A stretch of DNA of 64,000 bases from Paramylibacter ulvae. GTDB taxonomy: Bacteria > Pseudomonadota > Alphaproteobacteria > Rhodobacterales > Rhodobacteraceae. The notes under the pieces were generated by a model. It was not told the DNA's origin, did no database searches, and worked only from the letters and a program-made list of their open reading frames with translations. The stretch covers positions 62,001 to 126,000 of the forward strand of contig NZ_BMZF01000003.1 in assembly GCF_014652655.1 (NCBI RefSeq), in the 5' to 3' direction. The first letter of the stretch is position 1, and each line of letters opens with the position of its first letter. This document shows positions 27,099 through 35,770 of this stretch, one piece after another. Both the position numbers and the translations under genes were made by a program.

Positions 27099-28433
27099 AT
27101 GTCTGGCCACGGTACCCCCATCCCAATGACCTCGCGCGCATCTGGTGCGCTTACTGGAACGGCGAATGTCCCGGGCGATAAATCGGTTTCGCACCGCTCT
27201 TTGATCCTTGGTGCGTTGGCGGTTGGGCAAACCCATGTGACGGGTCTGCTCGAAGGGCAGGACGTGCTGGACACGGCCAAGGCAATGGCCGCATTTGGCG
27301 CGGATGTGAAACGTCTGGGTGATGGCGAATGGACAATCAATGGCGTTGGTGTTGGCGGGTTCGCCGAGCCAGAGGATGTGATTGATTGTGGTAATGCGGG
27401 AACGGGTGTGCGCTTGATTATGGGCGCAATGGCGACCAGTCCGATTAATGCAACATTTACGGGTGACGCCAGTTTGCGTTCACGCCCGATGGGGCGGATT
27501 ACGGATCCACTTGCGTTGTTTGGCGCACAGGCCGTTGGGCGCGCCAATGGGTTTTTGCCACTGACCATGGTTGGGGCGCAAAACCCGATGCCCGTGCGCT
27601 ATACATCCCCACATCCATCAGCACAGATTAAATCCGCTGTATTGCTTGCAGGGTTGAATGTGGCGGGTGATACCGTGTTGATTGAAAAAGAAAAAACTCG
27701 CGATCATTCTGAACGTATGTTGCGAGGGTTCGGCGCGGATGTGACCACGGTTGAAACGGATGAAGGTTTTGAAATCACACTGAAGGGGCAACCTGAATTA
27801 AAGGCGCAAACCATCGCGGTTCCACGCGATCCAAGCTCTGCTGCCTTTCCTGTTTGTGCGGCCTTGATTGTCGAGGGTTCGGATATTCTTGTGCCCAATA
27901 TCGGGTTGAACCCAACCCGCGCTGGGCTGTTCACCACATTGGTTGAAATGGGCGCGGATATTACATTTGAAAATGAACGCGAAGAGGGTGGCGAACCGGT
28001 TGCCGATCTGCGCGTGCGTTCCAGCAAATTAACAGGTGTCGAGGTTCCTCCAGAACGCGCGCCTAGCATGATAGATGAATACCCGATCCTGTCGGCCGTG
28101 GCCGCATTTGCCAGCGGAAAAACCGTGATGCGTGGCGTCAAAGAGTTGCGGGTCAAGGAATGCGACCGCATTGATGCGATGGCGCGTGGGTTGGAAGCCA
28201 ACGGTGTGAAAATCGAAGAGGGTGACGATTTTTTAATTGTACATGGCCAAGACGGAAGCGTGCGCGGCGGGGGAACCTGTGAAACGCATTTGGATCATCG
28301 CATTGCGATGTCATTTCTGTGTATGGGGCTGGCGACGGATGAGGCTGTGAATGTTGATGATGGCGGTGCAATCATGACAAGTTTTCCAATATTTCAAGAG
28401 CTTATGCGTAATCTGGGCGCAGATATTTCATGA
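27099..28433 (+). CDS. aroA: 3-phosphoshikimate 1-carboxyvinyltransferase (EPSP synthase)
   Basis: EPSP synthase of the shikimate pathway, joining shikimate 3-phosphate and PEP. Motifs are [57 protein letters not shown] and [10 protein letters not shown]. The SAQ-K and RDH patterns and the overall wording resemble the alphaproteobacterial class represented by the CP4 enzyme more than the E. coli class. ATG 27099 has AGGA six bases upstream; the longer frame from 27054 is rejected. It overlaps cmk by four bases (ATGA). Confidence 0.96.
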   Translation: MSGHGTPIPMTSRASGALTGTANVPGDKSVSHRSLILGALAVGQTHVTGLLEGQDVLDTAKAMAAFGADVKRLGDGEWTINGVGVGGFAEPEDVIDCGNAGTGVRLIMGAMATSPINATFTGDASLRSRPMGRITDPLALFGAQAVGRANGFLPLTMVGAQNPMPVRYTSPHPSAQIKSAVLLAGLNVAGDTVLIEKEKTRDHSERMLRGFGADVTTVETDEGFEITLKGQPELKAQTIAVPRDPSSAAFPVCAALIVEGSDILVPNIGLNPTRAGLFTTLVEMGADITFENEREEGGEPVADLRVRSSKLTGVEVPPERAPSMIDEYPILSAVAAFASGKTVMRGVKELRVKECDRIDAMARGLEANGVKIEEGDDFLIVHGQDGSVRGGGTCETHLDHRIAMSFLCMGLATDEAVNVDDGGAIMTSFPIFQELMRNLGADIS

Positions 28434-29065
28434 GCTTTACCGTCGCCATAGATGGACCAGCGGCGGCGGGAAAGGGCACGGTTGCGCGTGCTTTGGCGGA
28501 TCATTTTGGATTTGCATATCTTGATACGGGATTGTTGTACCGCGCGGTTGGGCGCAAGGTTTTGGATGCAAAACAACCCCTGACAGATACCGCATTTGCA
28601 TTGAAAATGGCGCAGGAATTGGGCGAATCCGATCTGTTGCGCGATGATCTGCGCAATATGGAAACGGCCACCGCGGCAAGCGCAGTTGCGGCGATGGGTG
28701 ATGTGCGCAAAGCATTGGTTTCATTCCAAAAAAGCTTTGCCAAGCGCGATGGTGGTGCGGTGCTGGATGGGCGCGATATTGGGACGGTAATTTGCCCCGA
28801 TGCGGATGTGAAATTGTTTGTAACAGCCAGCGAAGAAGTGCGTGCAGAGCGACGATATAAAGAGTTGTCAGCCAAAGGTGATGACACCAGTTTTGAAGCG
28901 GTTTTAGCGGCGTTAAAAGCACGCGATGCACAGGATGCAAAACGCGATGTTGCACCAATGGTGCAGGCGGATGATGCGGTGTTGATTGATACGTCAACGA
29001 TGTCGATCAGCGATGCGTTGGCGGCGGCGGTGGATGTTGTGAGCAAAACGTACAAATCCGCTTAA
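28430..29065 (+). CDS. cmk: Cytidylate kinase
   Basis: (d)CMP kinase of 211 residues. It has the P-loop GPAAAGKGT (8-16), [14 protein letters not shown], and the [22 protein letters not shown] segment. It phosphorylates CMP and dCMP for nucleic-acid precursors. It is coupled to aroA by an ATGA overlap. In many proteobacteria rpsA follows cmk at once. Here rpsA is 2 kb further on, past an EF-hand gene and a reverse-strand Hint gene. Confidence 0.96.
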   Translation: MSFTVAIDGPAAAGKGTVARALADHFGFAYLDTGLLYRAVGRKVLDAKQPLTDTAFALKMAQELGESDLLRDDLRNMETATAASAVAAMGDVRKALVSFQKSFAKRDGGAVLDGRDIGTVICPDADVKLFVTASEEVRAERRYKELSAKGDDTSFEAVLAALKARDAQDAKRDVAPMVQADDAVLIDTSTMSISDALAAAVDVVSKTYKSA

Positions 29066-29091
29066 CCCTCTAAAATCATTGGAAATATACG

Positions 29092-29143
29092 GTATGACAA
29101 CTGTCGGACATACGTCGGACACCCGTAGGACATGTGGCGGACA
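29092..29143. repeat. Five-copy 11-bp direct-repeat array
   Basis: Five 8-base units lie at exact 11-base steps: GTATGACA (29092), GTCGGACA (29103), GTCGGACA (29114), GTAGGACA (29125) and GGCGGACA (29136), with three-base non-conserved spacers. On the other strand each unit reads TGTCnnnC. The 11-bp period is about one helical turn, so all units face one side of DNA, as in binding sites of OmpR/PhoB-type response regulators. The period is not a multiple of three, and no gene spans it. It lies 27 bases after cmk. Confidence 0.85.
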
Positions 29144-29162
29144 GGTTTGCCCACCATAATGC

Positions 29163-29206
29163 GCCAAATTTGGCCGATAAATCGGCGTCATAAGCCAAAA
29201 GACGCC
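29163..29206. repeat. Nested palindromes downstream of cmk
   Basis: Three overlapping symmetric elements follow the 11-bp array: GCCAAATTTGGC (29163-29174, perfect), GCCGATAAATCGGC (29173-29186, perfect), and GGCGTC (29184-29189) pairing with GACGCC (29201-29206). They could be alternative RNA hairpins or protein sites. A run of five T lies ten bases further on, so a weak terminator for cmk is possible. Confidence 0.55.
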
Positions 29207-29269
29207 AGCCAATTTTTCGCCGTGAAAATAGGTTTTGCAGTTTCCAAAAATAGGATTAATGATCCGATT

Positions 29270-29311
29270 CAAGATCAGCATTTTGATCTTGGCGTGGGTG
29301 ATTCCCCCGCC
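29270..29311 (+). promoter_or_regulatory. Tandem hairpins in the leader of the EF-hand gene
   Basis: CAAGATC (29270-29276) pairs with GATCTTG (29285-29291). Directly after it, GGCGTGGG (29291-29298) pairs with CCCCCGCC (29304-29311) with one mismatch, followed by TTTT. The second looks like a terminator or attenuator stem placed 21 bases before the start codon of the EF-hand gene, just before its Shine-Dalgarno. Confidence 0.5.
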
Positions 29312-29331
29312 TTTTCATATCGGAGAAAAAC

Positions 29332-29568
29332 ATGAAAAAAGCTGCTGTTGTATTGCTTGCAATGGTAATGGGTACTGCTGCGTTTGCAGCGGAATTCGCG
29401 GTTATGGACACAGACCAAGACGGTGCGTTGTCTGTCACAGAATTCGCAACTGCCTACCCTGATGCGGACGAAGATTTGTTTGGTTCAATCGACACCAACA
29501 CAGATGGAAGCCTGGACGAAATCGAAATCGCGGCGGCGATTGATGAGGAACTTTTATCCGCTGAATAA
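29332..29568 (+). CDS. Small secreted EF-hand calcium-binding protein
   Basis: A 78-residue exported protein with a signal peptide (residues 1-19, ending AAFA). It has two EF-hand loops, DTDQDGALSVTEF and DTNTDGSLDEIEI, each with the D-x-D/N-x-D-G spacing and terminal Glu. It is acidic throughout and probably binds calcium in the periplasm or outside. GGAG lies six bases before ATG 29332. It has its own leader with two hairpins and a strong terminator at 29631. Its partner is not evident. The adjacent Hint gene is on the opposite strand. Confidence 0.85.
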   Translation: MKKAAVVLLAMVMGTAAFAAEFAVMDTDQDGALSVTEFATAYPDADEDLFGSIDTNTDGSLDEIEIAAAIDEELLSAE

Positions 29569-29630
29569 CGATCGGCACTGACAATTATCAACAGATGTTG
29601 ATTATTTGTTGGTAACGATTGAAAGATGTC

Positions 29631-29662
29631 AAACCCCTGTCACGATGTGGCAGGGGTTTTTT
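29631..29662. terminator. Strong bidirectional terminator between EF-hand and Hint genes
   Basis: AAACCCCTGTCAC (29631-29643) pairs with GTGGCAGGGGTTT (29647-29659) with one G-T wobble around a three-base loop, then TTT. The A-run on the other side lets it also end leftward transcripts from the convergent Hint gene. Confidence 0.92.
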
Positions 29663-29687
29663 GTTGGTGAAATGTGCAAACGGTTTT

Positions 29688-30737
29688 TCAGTATTCAAGG
29701 TTGAGTTGAGCCAAACATTTCGCTGTCAAATCATCAACACAGGGTCGCGCAATTTGTGACGACCTCTTAAATTTACTTTGTTGTGTTGGGAAAATTTCCA
29801 TCAATTCATTCGCCATAGCGGACGAGTTATCCATGTTTGGTAGATAGCTTTCGCTTAGCAAACCATTGCTATTAAGGATGTGATGTTGATCGAGCAGGAG
29901 GTGAAAATATTCGACTGTTTGCGCGGGTTCACAAATGACTGTGCGATCATTCACAAGTTTAATCGCAGGCACAAGTATTTCGGGTTGTCCAAACAAGAGC
30001 TGTGCCTGCCAGCCAGTGATGAGGATACGATGTTGTGGGGACACGACCACGTCGGTTCTCGGAATACCTTCGCCAAAGCTATCGGTACGGATACGCACGG
30101 GGCGAAAACGGGGTTCGTTTTCAAGCAAAGCCTTTGGCAGTGTTGTTTGCCAAATCTGACGTATGGGTTGTGGCTCTGAATCATAGGTGTTAACGAAATC
30201 ACCGACTTTCAAGTCTTGTATACGGCGCTGACCACTTGGCGTTGCAATCATGGAATCGGCGCTAAAACATAGAGGCGTTGCTAGGCTGGTATATGGCGTT
30301 GATGGCCCTTCGGATGTGGCAATTACCGTTAAAGGCACGCCGATCGGGGGGAAACCACCCACGCCACCCTGAAATGCAAGACCTTCAACCGTGCCATAGG
30401 ACACGCCGCCGCCCTCGTTTATATTGAAACCATAGACGTTATACGTGTTTCCATCTGGGTCTTGTAGAACCAAACCATATTCGGCCTCTACCCTGCTATT
30501 ATCGGTATAGGTTTCACCATCAAAAACCTGTGTTCCTTCTAATGTTTGGCTATTGTCGGAATCTTGAAAGTTGGCGTCAGTGTCATCAATTGTGACAGCT
30601 TCCCAATTGTTGCTGTTTAAAGTGATAGTTACACCATCGAGATGGGCGCCATTGCCAGATGTAATGCCAGATAATTGTTCACCATCTGATACGGTAATCT
30701 GTGATTCACCAAGTGCGTATATAACCTGTGTCGCCAT
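29688..30737 (-). CDS. Hint-domain protein (Hedgehog/intein fold, Hint_2 type)
   Basis: A 349-residue protein whose C-terminal half is a Hint domain: CFSADSMIATPSG begins it with the nucleophilic Cys, then RRIQDLKVGDFVNTYDS, RPVRIRTDSFGEG, SPQHRILITGW with the block-B His, and HLLLDQHHILNSNGL. The N-terminal part is a beta-rich region typical of secreted Rhodobacterales Hint_2 proteins (ISGNGAH-like and DPDGNTYNVYGF segments). There is no homing endonuclease and no Asn-Cys splicing end, so cleavage rather than splicing is expected, if any. ATG 30737 is chosen because the family starts near MATQVIYALGES; the frame stays open to a TTG at 30830. The function of this group is unknown. Confidence 0.82.
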   Translation of the reverse strand: MATQVIYALGESQITVSDGEQLSGITSGNGAHLDGVTITLNSNNWEAVTIDDTDANFQDSDNSQTLEGTQVFDGETYTDNSRVEAEYGLVLQDPDGNTYNVYGFNINEGGGVSYGTVEGLAFQGGVGGFPPIGVPLTVIATSEGPSTPYTSLATPLCFSADSMIATPSGQRRIQDLKVGDFVNTYDSEPQPIRQIWQTTLPKALLENEPRFRPVRIRTDSFGEGIPRTDVVVSPQHRILITGWQAQLLFGQPEILVPAIKLVNDRTVICEPAQTVEYFHLLLDQHHILNSNGLLSESYLPNMDNSSAMANELMEIFPTQQSKFKRSSQIARPCVDDLTAKCLAQLNLEY

Positions 30738-31068
30738 TTTTTTGAGCGTTCGCTTTCCCGTTGAGCCTTGCACATACATAGGCGACGGACTGTTTAATTT
30801 CAATAAATCCACAGATTGTACGCCTAGCAAGGCATAATTGCGCGGTTATCTGGGCAATGCCCTTTACCATCACCCAAAAATCCCCTATATGCGGCGCTAA
30901 TCGCGCAAAGCGGCGGGGCAATGACCCCATTGAGTGAGCAGGGCTGGATAAATTCTGGCCCTTTGTGTGTTTGAAGCGAACTCTTGCACGCGTGATTGTA
31001 ACGAAACCCAAAGACCCGTGGAACCAACCGCGCGGCCCGTATAAATGACTATGATAGGAAACTGATAT
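30738..31068. other. Intergenic region between Hint gene and rpsA
   Basis: This 331-base gap between divergent genes holds the likely rpsA promoter (30863-30891) and a long rpsA leader. I see no small gene or tRNA in it. The region just before rpsA contains no terminator. A TTG-started extension of the Hint gene could reach 30830. Confidence 0.5.
30863..30891 (+). promoter_or_regulatory. Possible rpsA promoter
   Basis: TTTACC (30863-30868) and TATATG (30886-30891) are separated by 17 bases. Each hexamer matches the sigma-70 consensus at about four of six positions. It would give a leader of about 170 bases before rpsA. Confidence 0.4.
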
Positions 31069-32748
31069 ATGTGCGCTAAAGCCACTATGGACGAGTTTGA
31101 AGCACTCTTACAAGAAAGCTTCGAAATTGACACACCTGAAGAGGGTTCTGTTGTCAAAGGTAAGATCATCGCAATCGAAGCTGGCCAAGCCATCATCGAT
31201 GTAGGCTATAAAATGGAAGGCCGCGTTGATCTCAAAGAATTCGCAAGCCCCGGACAAGCAGCAGAAGTAGAAGTCGGCGATTCTGTCGAAGTCTTCTTGA
31301 AGCTGGTTGAAAATGCCCGTGGCGAAGCCGTGATTTCACGTGACGCAGCGCGTCGCGAAGAAGCATGGGATCGTTTGGAAAAAGCATACGCAGCTGAAGA
31401 GCGCGTTGAAGGCGCGATCTTTGGTCGTGTTAAAGGCGGCTTTACTGTTGATCTGGGCGGCGCTGTTGCGTTCTTGCCAGGTTCACAAGTTGACGTGCGC
31501 CCCGTGCGTGATGCTGGCCCATTGATGGGCATGGCGCAGCCGTTCCAAATTTTGAAAATGGACCGTCGTCGTGGCAACATCGTTGTATCACGTCGTGCAA
31601 TCCTTGAAGAATCACGTGCAGAACAGCGCGCAGAGATCGTTGGCAAATTGGCCGAAGGCGATGCAGTTGAAGGTGTTGTGAAAAACATCACTGAATACGG
31701 TGCGTTCGTTGATCTGGGCGGCGTTGACGGCTTGTTGCACGTCACTGACATGGCTTGGTCACGTGTGAACCACCCATCAGAAGTGTTGGCAATTGGTGAA
31801 ACTGTGAAAGTCCAAGTTGTGAAAATCAACAAAGAGACACACCGCATTTCATTGGGCATGAAACAGTTGCAAGACGATCCATGGGGCGATGTTGAAGCAC
31901 GCTATCCGTTGGAATCAGTGCACACTGGTCGCGTAACAAACATCACCGATTACGGTGCGTTTGTTGAACTAGAAGCCGGCGTTGAAGGTTTGGTTCACGT
32001 GTCCGAAATGTCTTGGACCAAGAAAAACGTACACCCAGGCAAAATCGTTTCCACATCACAAGAAGTGGACGTTATGGTTCTGGAAATCGAAACAGCGAAA
32101 CGCCGCGTTTCACTGGGTCTGAAACAAACACAAGGCAACCCATGGGAAGGTTTCGCGAAGAACTTCCCAGAAGGCCAAGTTGTTGAAGGTGAAGTTAAGA
32201 ACATCACTGAATTCGGTTTGTTTGTTGGTCTAGAAGGCGACATCGACGGTATGGTTCACTTGTCCGATTTGGACTGGAACCGTTCTGGCGAAGAAGCGAT
32301 CCAAGACTACAAAAAAGGCGACATCGTGAAAGCGGTTGTAACAGATGTTGATGCAGAAAAAGAACGCATCAGCCTGTCTATCAAAGCGCTAGAAGGTGAC
32401 CCATTTGCAGATGCAACAGCTGGCGTGAAACGCGGTGCGGTTGTAACTGTTGAAGTGACCAAAATCGAAGATGGCGGCATCGAAGTTGAATATGACGGCA
32501 TGAAAGCATTCATCCGTCGTTCCGACTTGTCTCGTGATCGCGCAGAGCAACGCCCAGAGCGTTTCAGCGTTGGTAACAAAGTGGACGCACGCGTAACATC
32601 TCTTGATCCAAAAACACGTAAACTGGGTCTGTCAATCAAAGCACGCGAAATCGCAGAAGAAAAAGAAGCGGTACAACAGTACGGTTCTTCCGATTCTGGC
32701 GCGTCATTGGGCGACATCTTGGGCGCAGCCCTGAAAGACAAAGAATAA
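31069..32748 (+). CDS. rpsA: 30S ribosomal protein S1
   Basis: Ribosomal protein S1 (559 residues), which binds mRNA leaders and helps initiation on weak Shine-Dalgarno sites. Six S1/OB repeats can be followed, at roughly 25-90, 108-175, 194-262, 279-349, 366-436 and 453-524, with recurring KNITEYGAFVDLGGVDGLLHV-type cores. The start MCAKATMDEFEALL at ATG 31069 has GGA nine bases upstream. Codon choice looks more uniform than in neighbouring genes (many GCA, TCA and CGT), as expected for high expression. ihfB follows, the usual order. Confidence 0.97.
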   Translation: MCAKATMDEFEALLQESFEIDTPEEGSVVKGKIIAIEAGQAIIDVGYKMEGRVDLKEFASPGQAAEVEVGDSVEVFLKLVENARGEAVISRDAARREEAWDRLEKAYAAEERVEGAIFGRVKGGFTVDLGGAVAFLPGSQVDVRPVRDAGPLMGMAQPFQILKMDRRRGNIVVSRRAILEESRAEQRAEIVGKLAEGDAVEGVVKNITEYGAFVDLGGVDGLLHVTDMAWSRVNHPSEVLAIGETVKVQVVKINKETHRISLGMKQLQDDPWGDVEARYPLESVHTGRVTNITDYGAFVELEAGVEGLVHVSEMSWTKKNVHPGKIVSTSQEVDVMVLEIETAKRRVSLGLKQTQGNPWEGFAKNFPEGQVVEGEVKNITEFGLFVGLEGDIDGMVHLSDLDWNRSGEEAIQDYKKGDIVKAVVTDVDAEKERISLSIKALEGDPFADATAGVKRGAVVTVEVTKIEDGGIEVEYDGMKAFIRRSDLSRDRAEQRPERFSVGNKVDARVTSLDPKTRKLGLSIKAREIAEEKEAVQQYGSSDSGASLGDILGAALKDKE

Positions 32749-33062
32749 GTTTTTCACTCCATTTTAAAAATTTTGAAGCGGCGTCCATCAGGGCGCCGTT
32801 TCTTTTTGCGCATATCTGTCCGCGCGAATCACCGCTGAAATGATGGTGGTTGATCTGTTGGACGTAGCGTCAGTCACTGATACTTTTCTGCAAACCTATG
32901 TAAACTCGCAATAAATTTTGAGTTTTGTGTAAAAATATGCATCAAATCGGAAAATTATTGAAACGACTTCTTTGCGAAACGCGCAAAGTCTGTAATATTT
33001 AAAACAGTCCGCACCGGCTGCTCGGTGATAGAGACAAAAAAGATTTGGGGAGAATGCTGGCG
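32749..33062. other. Intergenic region between rpsA and ihfB
   Basis: This 314-base gap contains the rpsA terminator (32779-32807), then an AT-rich stretch, then a hairpin in the ihfB leader: TTTGCG (32971-32976) pairs with CGCAAA (32982-32987), extended by GAC/GTC. I see no small gene or convincing promoter in it. Confidence 0.5.
32779..32807 (+). terminator. Rho-independent terminator after rpsA
   Basis: CGGCGTCC (32779-32786), loop ATCA, GGGCGCCG (32791-32798) with one wobble, then TTTCTTTTT. Confidence 0.88.
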
Positions 33063-33344
33063 ATGATCCGTTCGGAACTGGTGGATAAGATAGCGGCCGA
33101 AAATCCGCATCTTTATCAAAGAGATGTTGAACTGATCGTTGCGACGATTTTCGACGAAATAATAGAAGCAATGGCCAATGGCGATCGCGTTGAATTGCGC
33201 GGATTTGGTTCGTTTTCTGTGAAAAAACGCGAAGCGCGCGTCGGGCGCAATCCGCGCACTGGTGAATCTGTGCAAGTCGAAGAAAAATTCGTACCGTTTT
33301 TCAAAACCGGAAAACTTTTGCGGGATCGCTTGAACGGCGGCTGA
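33063..33344 (+). CDS. ihfB: Integration host factor beta subunit
   Basis: IHF-beta (93 residues), a DNA-bending HU-family protein that pairs with IHF-alpha in nucleoid structure, recombination and transcription. The start [21 protein letters not shown] is typical, and the DNA-binding arm is [15 protein letters not shown] followed by [13 protein letters not shown] 33063 is preferred by family length. A GGGGAG lies about eleven bases upstream. ATG 33054 lies almost on that site and is less likely. A perfect palindrome begins at the last base of its stop codon (33344-33364). Confidence 0.95.
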   Translation: MIRSELVDKIAAENPHLYQRDVELIVATIFDEIIEAMANGDRVELRGFGSFSVKKREARVGRNPRTGESVQVEEKFVPFFKTGKLLRDRLNGG

Positions 33345-33364
33345 TACAAGATTACATCTTGTAT
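33344..33364. repeat. Perfect palindrome immediately after ihfB
   Basis: ATACAAGAT (33344-33352), TAC, ATCTTGTAT (33356-33364): a 9-bp perfect inverted repeat with a three-base loop starting at the final base of the ihfB stop codon. No T-run follows, so it is not a standard terminator. It could be an RNA hairpin that stabilises or processes the ihfB-lapA transcript, or a protein site. Confidence 0.7.
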
Positions 33365-33393
33365 AAGACTTTGCTGATCAAAGGGGCCGTATC

Positions 33394-33735
33394 ATGCGCT
33401 ATATTCGTTATGCTTTCTTTTTCGCAATCGGGCTGTGCCTGATCTTGCTGGCTTTGGCGAACCGTCAGATGGTTACGCTGAACGTGTTGCCGCATGAATT
33501 GTCAGGCGTATTTGGTATATCCGAATCCATTACATTGCCATTGTTTTTGGTCATCCTGTTGGGTGTGCTGATCGGTTTAATGATTGGTTTCGTCTGGGAA
33601 TGGATGCGAGAATATAAACAACGGCGCGAGCTGGGTGCCAAGGCGAAACAAGTGCGCGGATTAGAGCGCGAAGTTGAAAAGCTAAAGGCGAAAACAGGCG
33701 AAGAAAAAGACGATGTTTTGGCGCTGTTAAAATAG
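33394..33735 (+). CDS. LapA-domain (DUF1049) inner-membrane protein
   Basis: A 113-residue protein with two hydrophobic segments (about 5-22 and 48-70) and a C-terminal charged helix likely to form a coiled coil (REYKQRRELGAKAKQV onward). It matches the LapA-domain pattern; in E. coli LapA works with LapB in lipopolysaccharide assembly control. The C-terminal part should face the cytoplasm. It lies between ihfB and trpF in the common alphaproteobacterial order. Confidence 0.85.
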   Translation: MRYIRYAFFFAIGLCLILLALANRQMVTLNVLPHELSGVFGISESITLPLFLVILLGVLIGLMIGFVWEWMREYKQRRELGAKAKQVRGLEREVEKLKAKTGEEKDDVLALLK

Positions 33736-33804
33736 TATCGCGCTTTTGCTTGGCTGACCTTCCTGTTAGGGACAATCGTAATAATTCAAATATAAGGTGC
33801 AGTC

Positions 33805-34449
33805 ATGCGCGTGAAAATCTGTGGTCTGTCGAATGTTGAAACGCTGAATGCTGCGGTGACGGCGGGTGCGGCATATGTTGGGTTTGTGTTTTTCAAAAAA
33901 TCCCCACGCCATGTGTTGATTGAACAAGCCAGAACATTGGCGCAAACCGTGCCCGTTGGCATTTGCAAAGTCGCATTGACCGTGAACGCAGACGATGCAT
34001 TTCTGGATGAAATGCTGGAAAGCGTTCCCATTGATATGTTGCAATTGCACGGGAGCGAAACGCCCGATCGTGTGGCGGATGTGCGCACGCGTTACGGATT
34101 GCCCGTGATGAAGGCCGTTGGCATCGCCGATGCCGATGATTTGCCCGCAATTGGCGAATACGCACAGGTGGTGGATCAGTTGTTAATTGATGCGAAGCCA
34201 CCCAAAAACGCAGACCTGCCGGGGGGGAATGGATTGGCGTTTGATTGGCGTTTAATCGCAGGGCGGCGTTGGGCGGTTCCATGGATGTTAGCGGGTGGTC
34301 TTCGCCCCGATAATGTGGCAGAAGCAATCCGTCTGACAGGGGCGCAACAGGTGGATGTTTCATCCGGTGTAGAAACCACGCCAGGCATCAAAGATGAAAA
34401 AATGATCGCGGAATTCATCCGCGCTGCGGGAGGCAAAAATGGCCACTGA
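33805..34449 (+). CDS. trpF: Phosphoribosylanthranilate isomerase
   Basis: TrpF, the third step from anthranilate in tryptophan synthesis (PRA to CdRP). At 214 residues it is a single-domain TIM barrel. Motifs are VKICGLSN at the start, [26 protein letters not shown]-like [10 protein letters not shown] and the closing [21 protein letters not shown] lies five bases before ATG 33805. It overlaps trpB by 11 bases. Confidence 0.96.
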   Translation: MRVKICGLSNVETLNAAVTAGAAYVGFVFFKKSPRHVLIEQARTLAQTVPVGICKVALTVNADDAFLDEMLESVPIDMLQLHGSETPDRVADVRTRYGLPVMKAVGIADADDLPAIGEYAQVVDQLLIDAKPPKNADLPGGNGLAFDWRLIAGRRWAVPWMLAGGLRPDNVAEAIRLTGAQQVDVSSGVETTPGIKDEKMIAEFIRAAGGKNGH

Positions 34450-35674
34450 TATGTTTAATTCACTGATGAATGGCCCAGATGAACAGGGGCGGTTTGGTGA
34501 TTTTGGCGGGCGGTTTGTATCCGAAACCCTGATGCCGTTGATTTTGGATTTAGAGGCCGAATATGAAAAGGCCAAGACCGATCCAGAATTCTGGGCGGAA
34601 ATGGATGATTTGTGGAAACATTACGTTGGCCGCCCATCACCGCTATATTACGCGGATCGTTTGACCCAAGAATTTGGTGGCGCGAAAATTTACCTAAAAC
34701 GCGATGAATTGAACCACACGGGTGCGCATAAGATTAACAATGTTTTGGGTCAAATCCTGTTGGCGCGACGCATGGGGAAAACACGCATTATTGCGGAAAC
34801 GGGCGCAGGGCAGCACGGCGTTGCCACGGCGACAGTTTGTGCGAAATTTGGTTTGAAATGTGTGGTGTATATGGGCGCGCATGACGTTGAACGCCAAGCA
34901 CCCAATGTGTTTCGGATGAAATTGCTGGGTGCCGAAGTGATCCCCGTAACATCTGGTCGTGGCACGTTGAAAGATGCGATGAACGATGCGATGCGTGACT
35001 GGGTGACATATGTTGATGAAACATTTTATTGCATCGGTACGGTTGCAGGTCCGCACCCATACCCCGCCATGGTGCGTGATTTCCAAAGCATCATCGGCAA
35101 AGAGGTTAAAACCCAAATCATGGAGGCCGAAGGTCGTTTACCCGATTCTGTGGTGGCCTGTATCGGTGGTGGATCAAATGCAATGGGTCTGTTTTACCCG
35201 TTCTTGGATGATAAATCCGTGCGCATCATCGGTGTCGAGGCAGGTGGCAAGGGCGTGAATGACAAGATGGAACATTGCGCATCGCTTACGGGCGGACGCC
35301 CCGGCGTGTTGCATGGCAACCGAACATATTTGTTGCAAGATGACGATGGGCAAATCCTTGAGGGGCATTCGATTTCTGCAGGATTGGATTACCCCGGCAT
35401 CGGGCCAGAACATTCGTGGTTACATGACATTGGCCGCGCGGAATACGTTTCAGTGACCGACACAGAGGCATTAGAAGCATTTCAATTATCCTGTCGTACG
35501 GAAGGTATCATTCCCGCACTTGAACCAAGTCATGCATTGGCGCATGTGGCGAAAATTGCGGGCGATTTACCATCGGATCATTTGCTGGTGATGAATATGT
35601 GTGGCCGCGGTGACAAGGATATTTTCACCGTTGCGCGCGCGCTTGGTTGGGACATGTCCACATCAGATGCATAG
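34439..35674 (+). CDS. trpB: Tryptophan synthase beta subunit
   Basis: PLP-dependent beta subunit that condenses indole with serine. The PLP lysine is Lys98 in [10 protein letters not shown]. Other motifs are [21 protein letters not shown] and EPSHALAH. Length 411 residues is normal. The start lies inside the end of trpF, with AGG five bases upstream. trpA is not in this window. A terminator follows at 35725. Confidence 0.97.
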   Translation: MATDMFNSLMNGPDEQGRFGDFGGRFVSETLMPLILDLEAEYEKAKTDPEFWAEMDDLWKHYVGRPSPLYYADRLTQEFGGAKIYLKRDELNHTGAHKINNVLGQILLARRMGKTRIIAETGAGQHGVATATVCAKFGLKCVVYMGAHDVERQAPNVFRMKLLGAEVIPVTSGRGTLKDAMNDAMRDWVTYVDETFYCIGTVAGPHPYPAMVRDFQSIIGKEVKTQIMEAEGRLPDSVVACIGGGSNAMGLFYPFLDDKSVRIIGVEAGGKGVNDKMEHCASLTGGRPGVLHGNRTYLLQDDDGQILEGHSISAGLDYPGIGPEHSWLHDIGRAEYVSVTDTEALEAFQLSCRTEGIIPALEPSHALAHVAKIAGDLPSDHLLVMNMCGRGDKDIFTVARALGWDMSTSDA

Positions 35675-35724
35675 GCCGTGTTCGCAAGTCGTGCGGCTAA
35701 TGGATATTGAGATTAGATAGAAAT

Positions 35725-35757
35725 GGGGCGTATCCACATTGGATGCGCCCCGTTTTT
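35725..35757. terminator. Terminator between trpB and the nonulosonate operon
   Basis: GGGGCGTATCC (35725-35735) pairs with GGATGCGCCCC (35741-35751) with one wobble and a five-base loop, followed by GTTTTTG. It ends trpB transcripts and lies just past the end of the convergent SDR gene. Confidence 0.92.
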
Positions 35758-35770
35758 GCATCGCCTTATG

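Noticed and set aside
29092-29143. Reading the 11-bp array as a coding repeat or a replication iteron
   Set aside because: The 11-base period breaks frame and no gene spans it; there is no replication gene or DnaA-box cluster nearby.
31206-31859. 217-residue open frame on the minus strand over rpsA
   Set aside because: Ser/Thr/Arg-rich mirror of rpsA codons, with no family features.
31681-32420. Repeated similar segments within rpsA (KNITEYGAFV-type)
   Set aside because: These are the S1 domain repeats of the protein, not a DNA repeat element.
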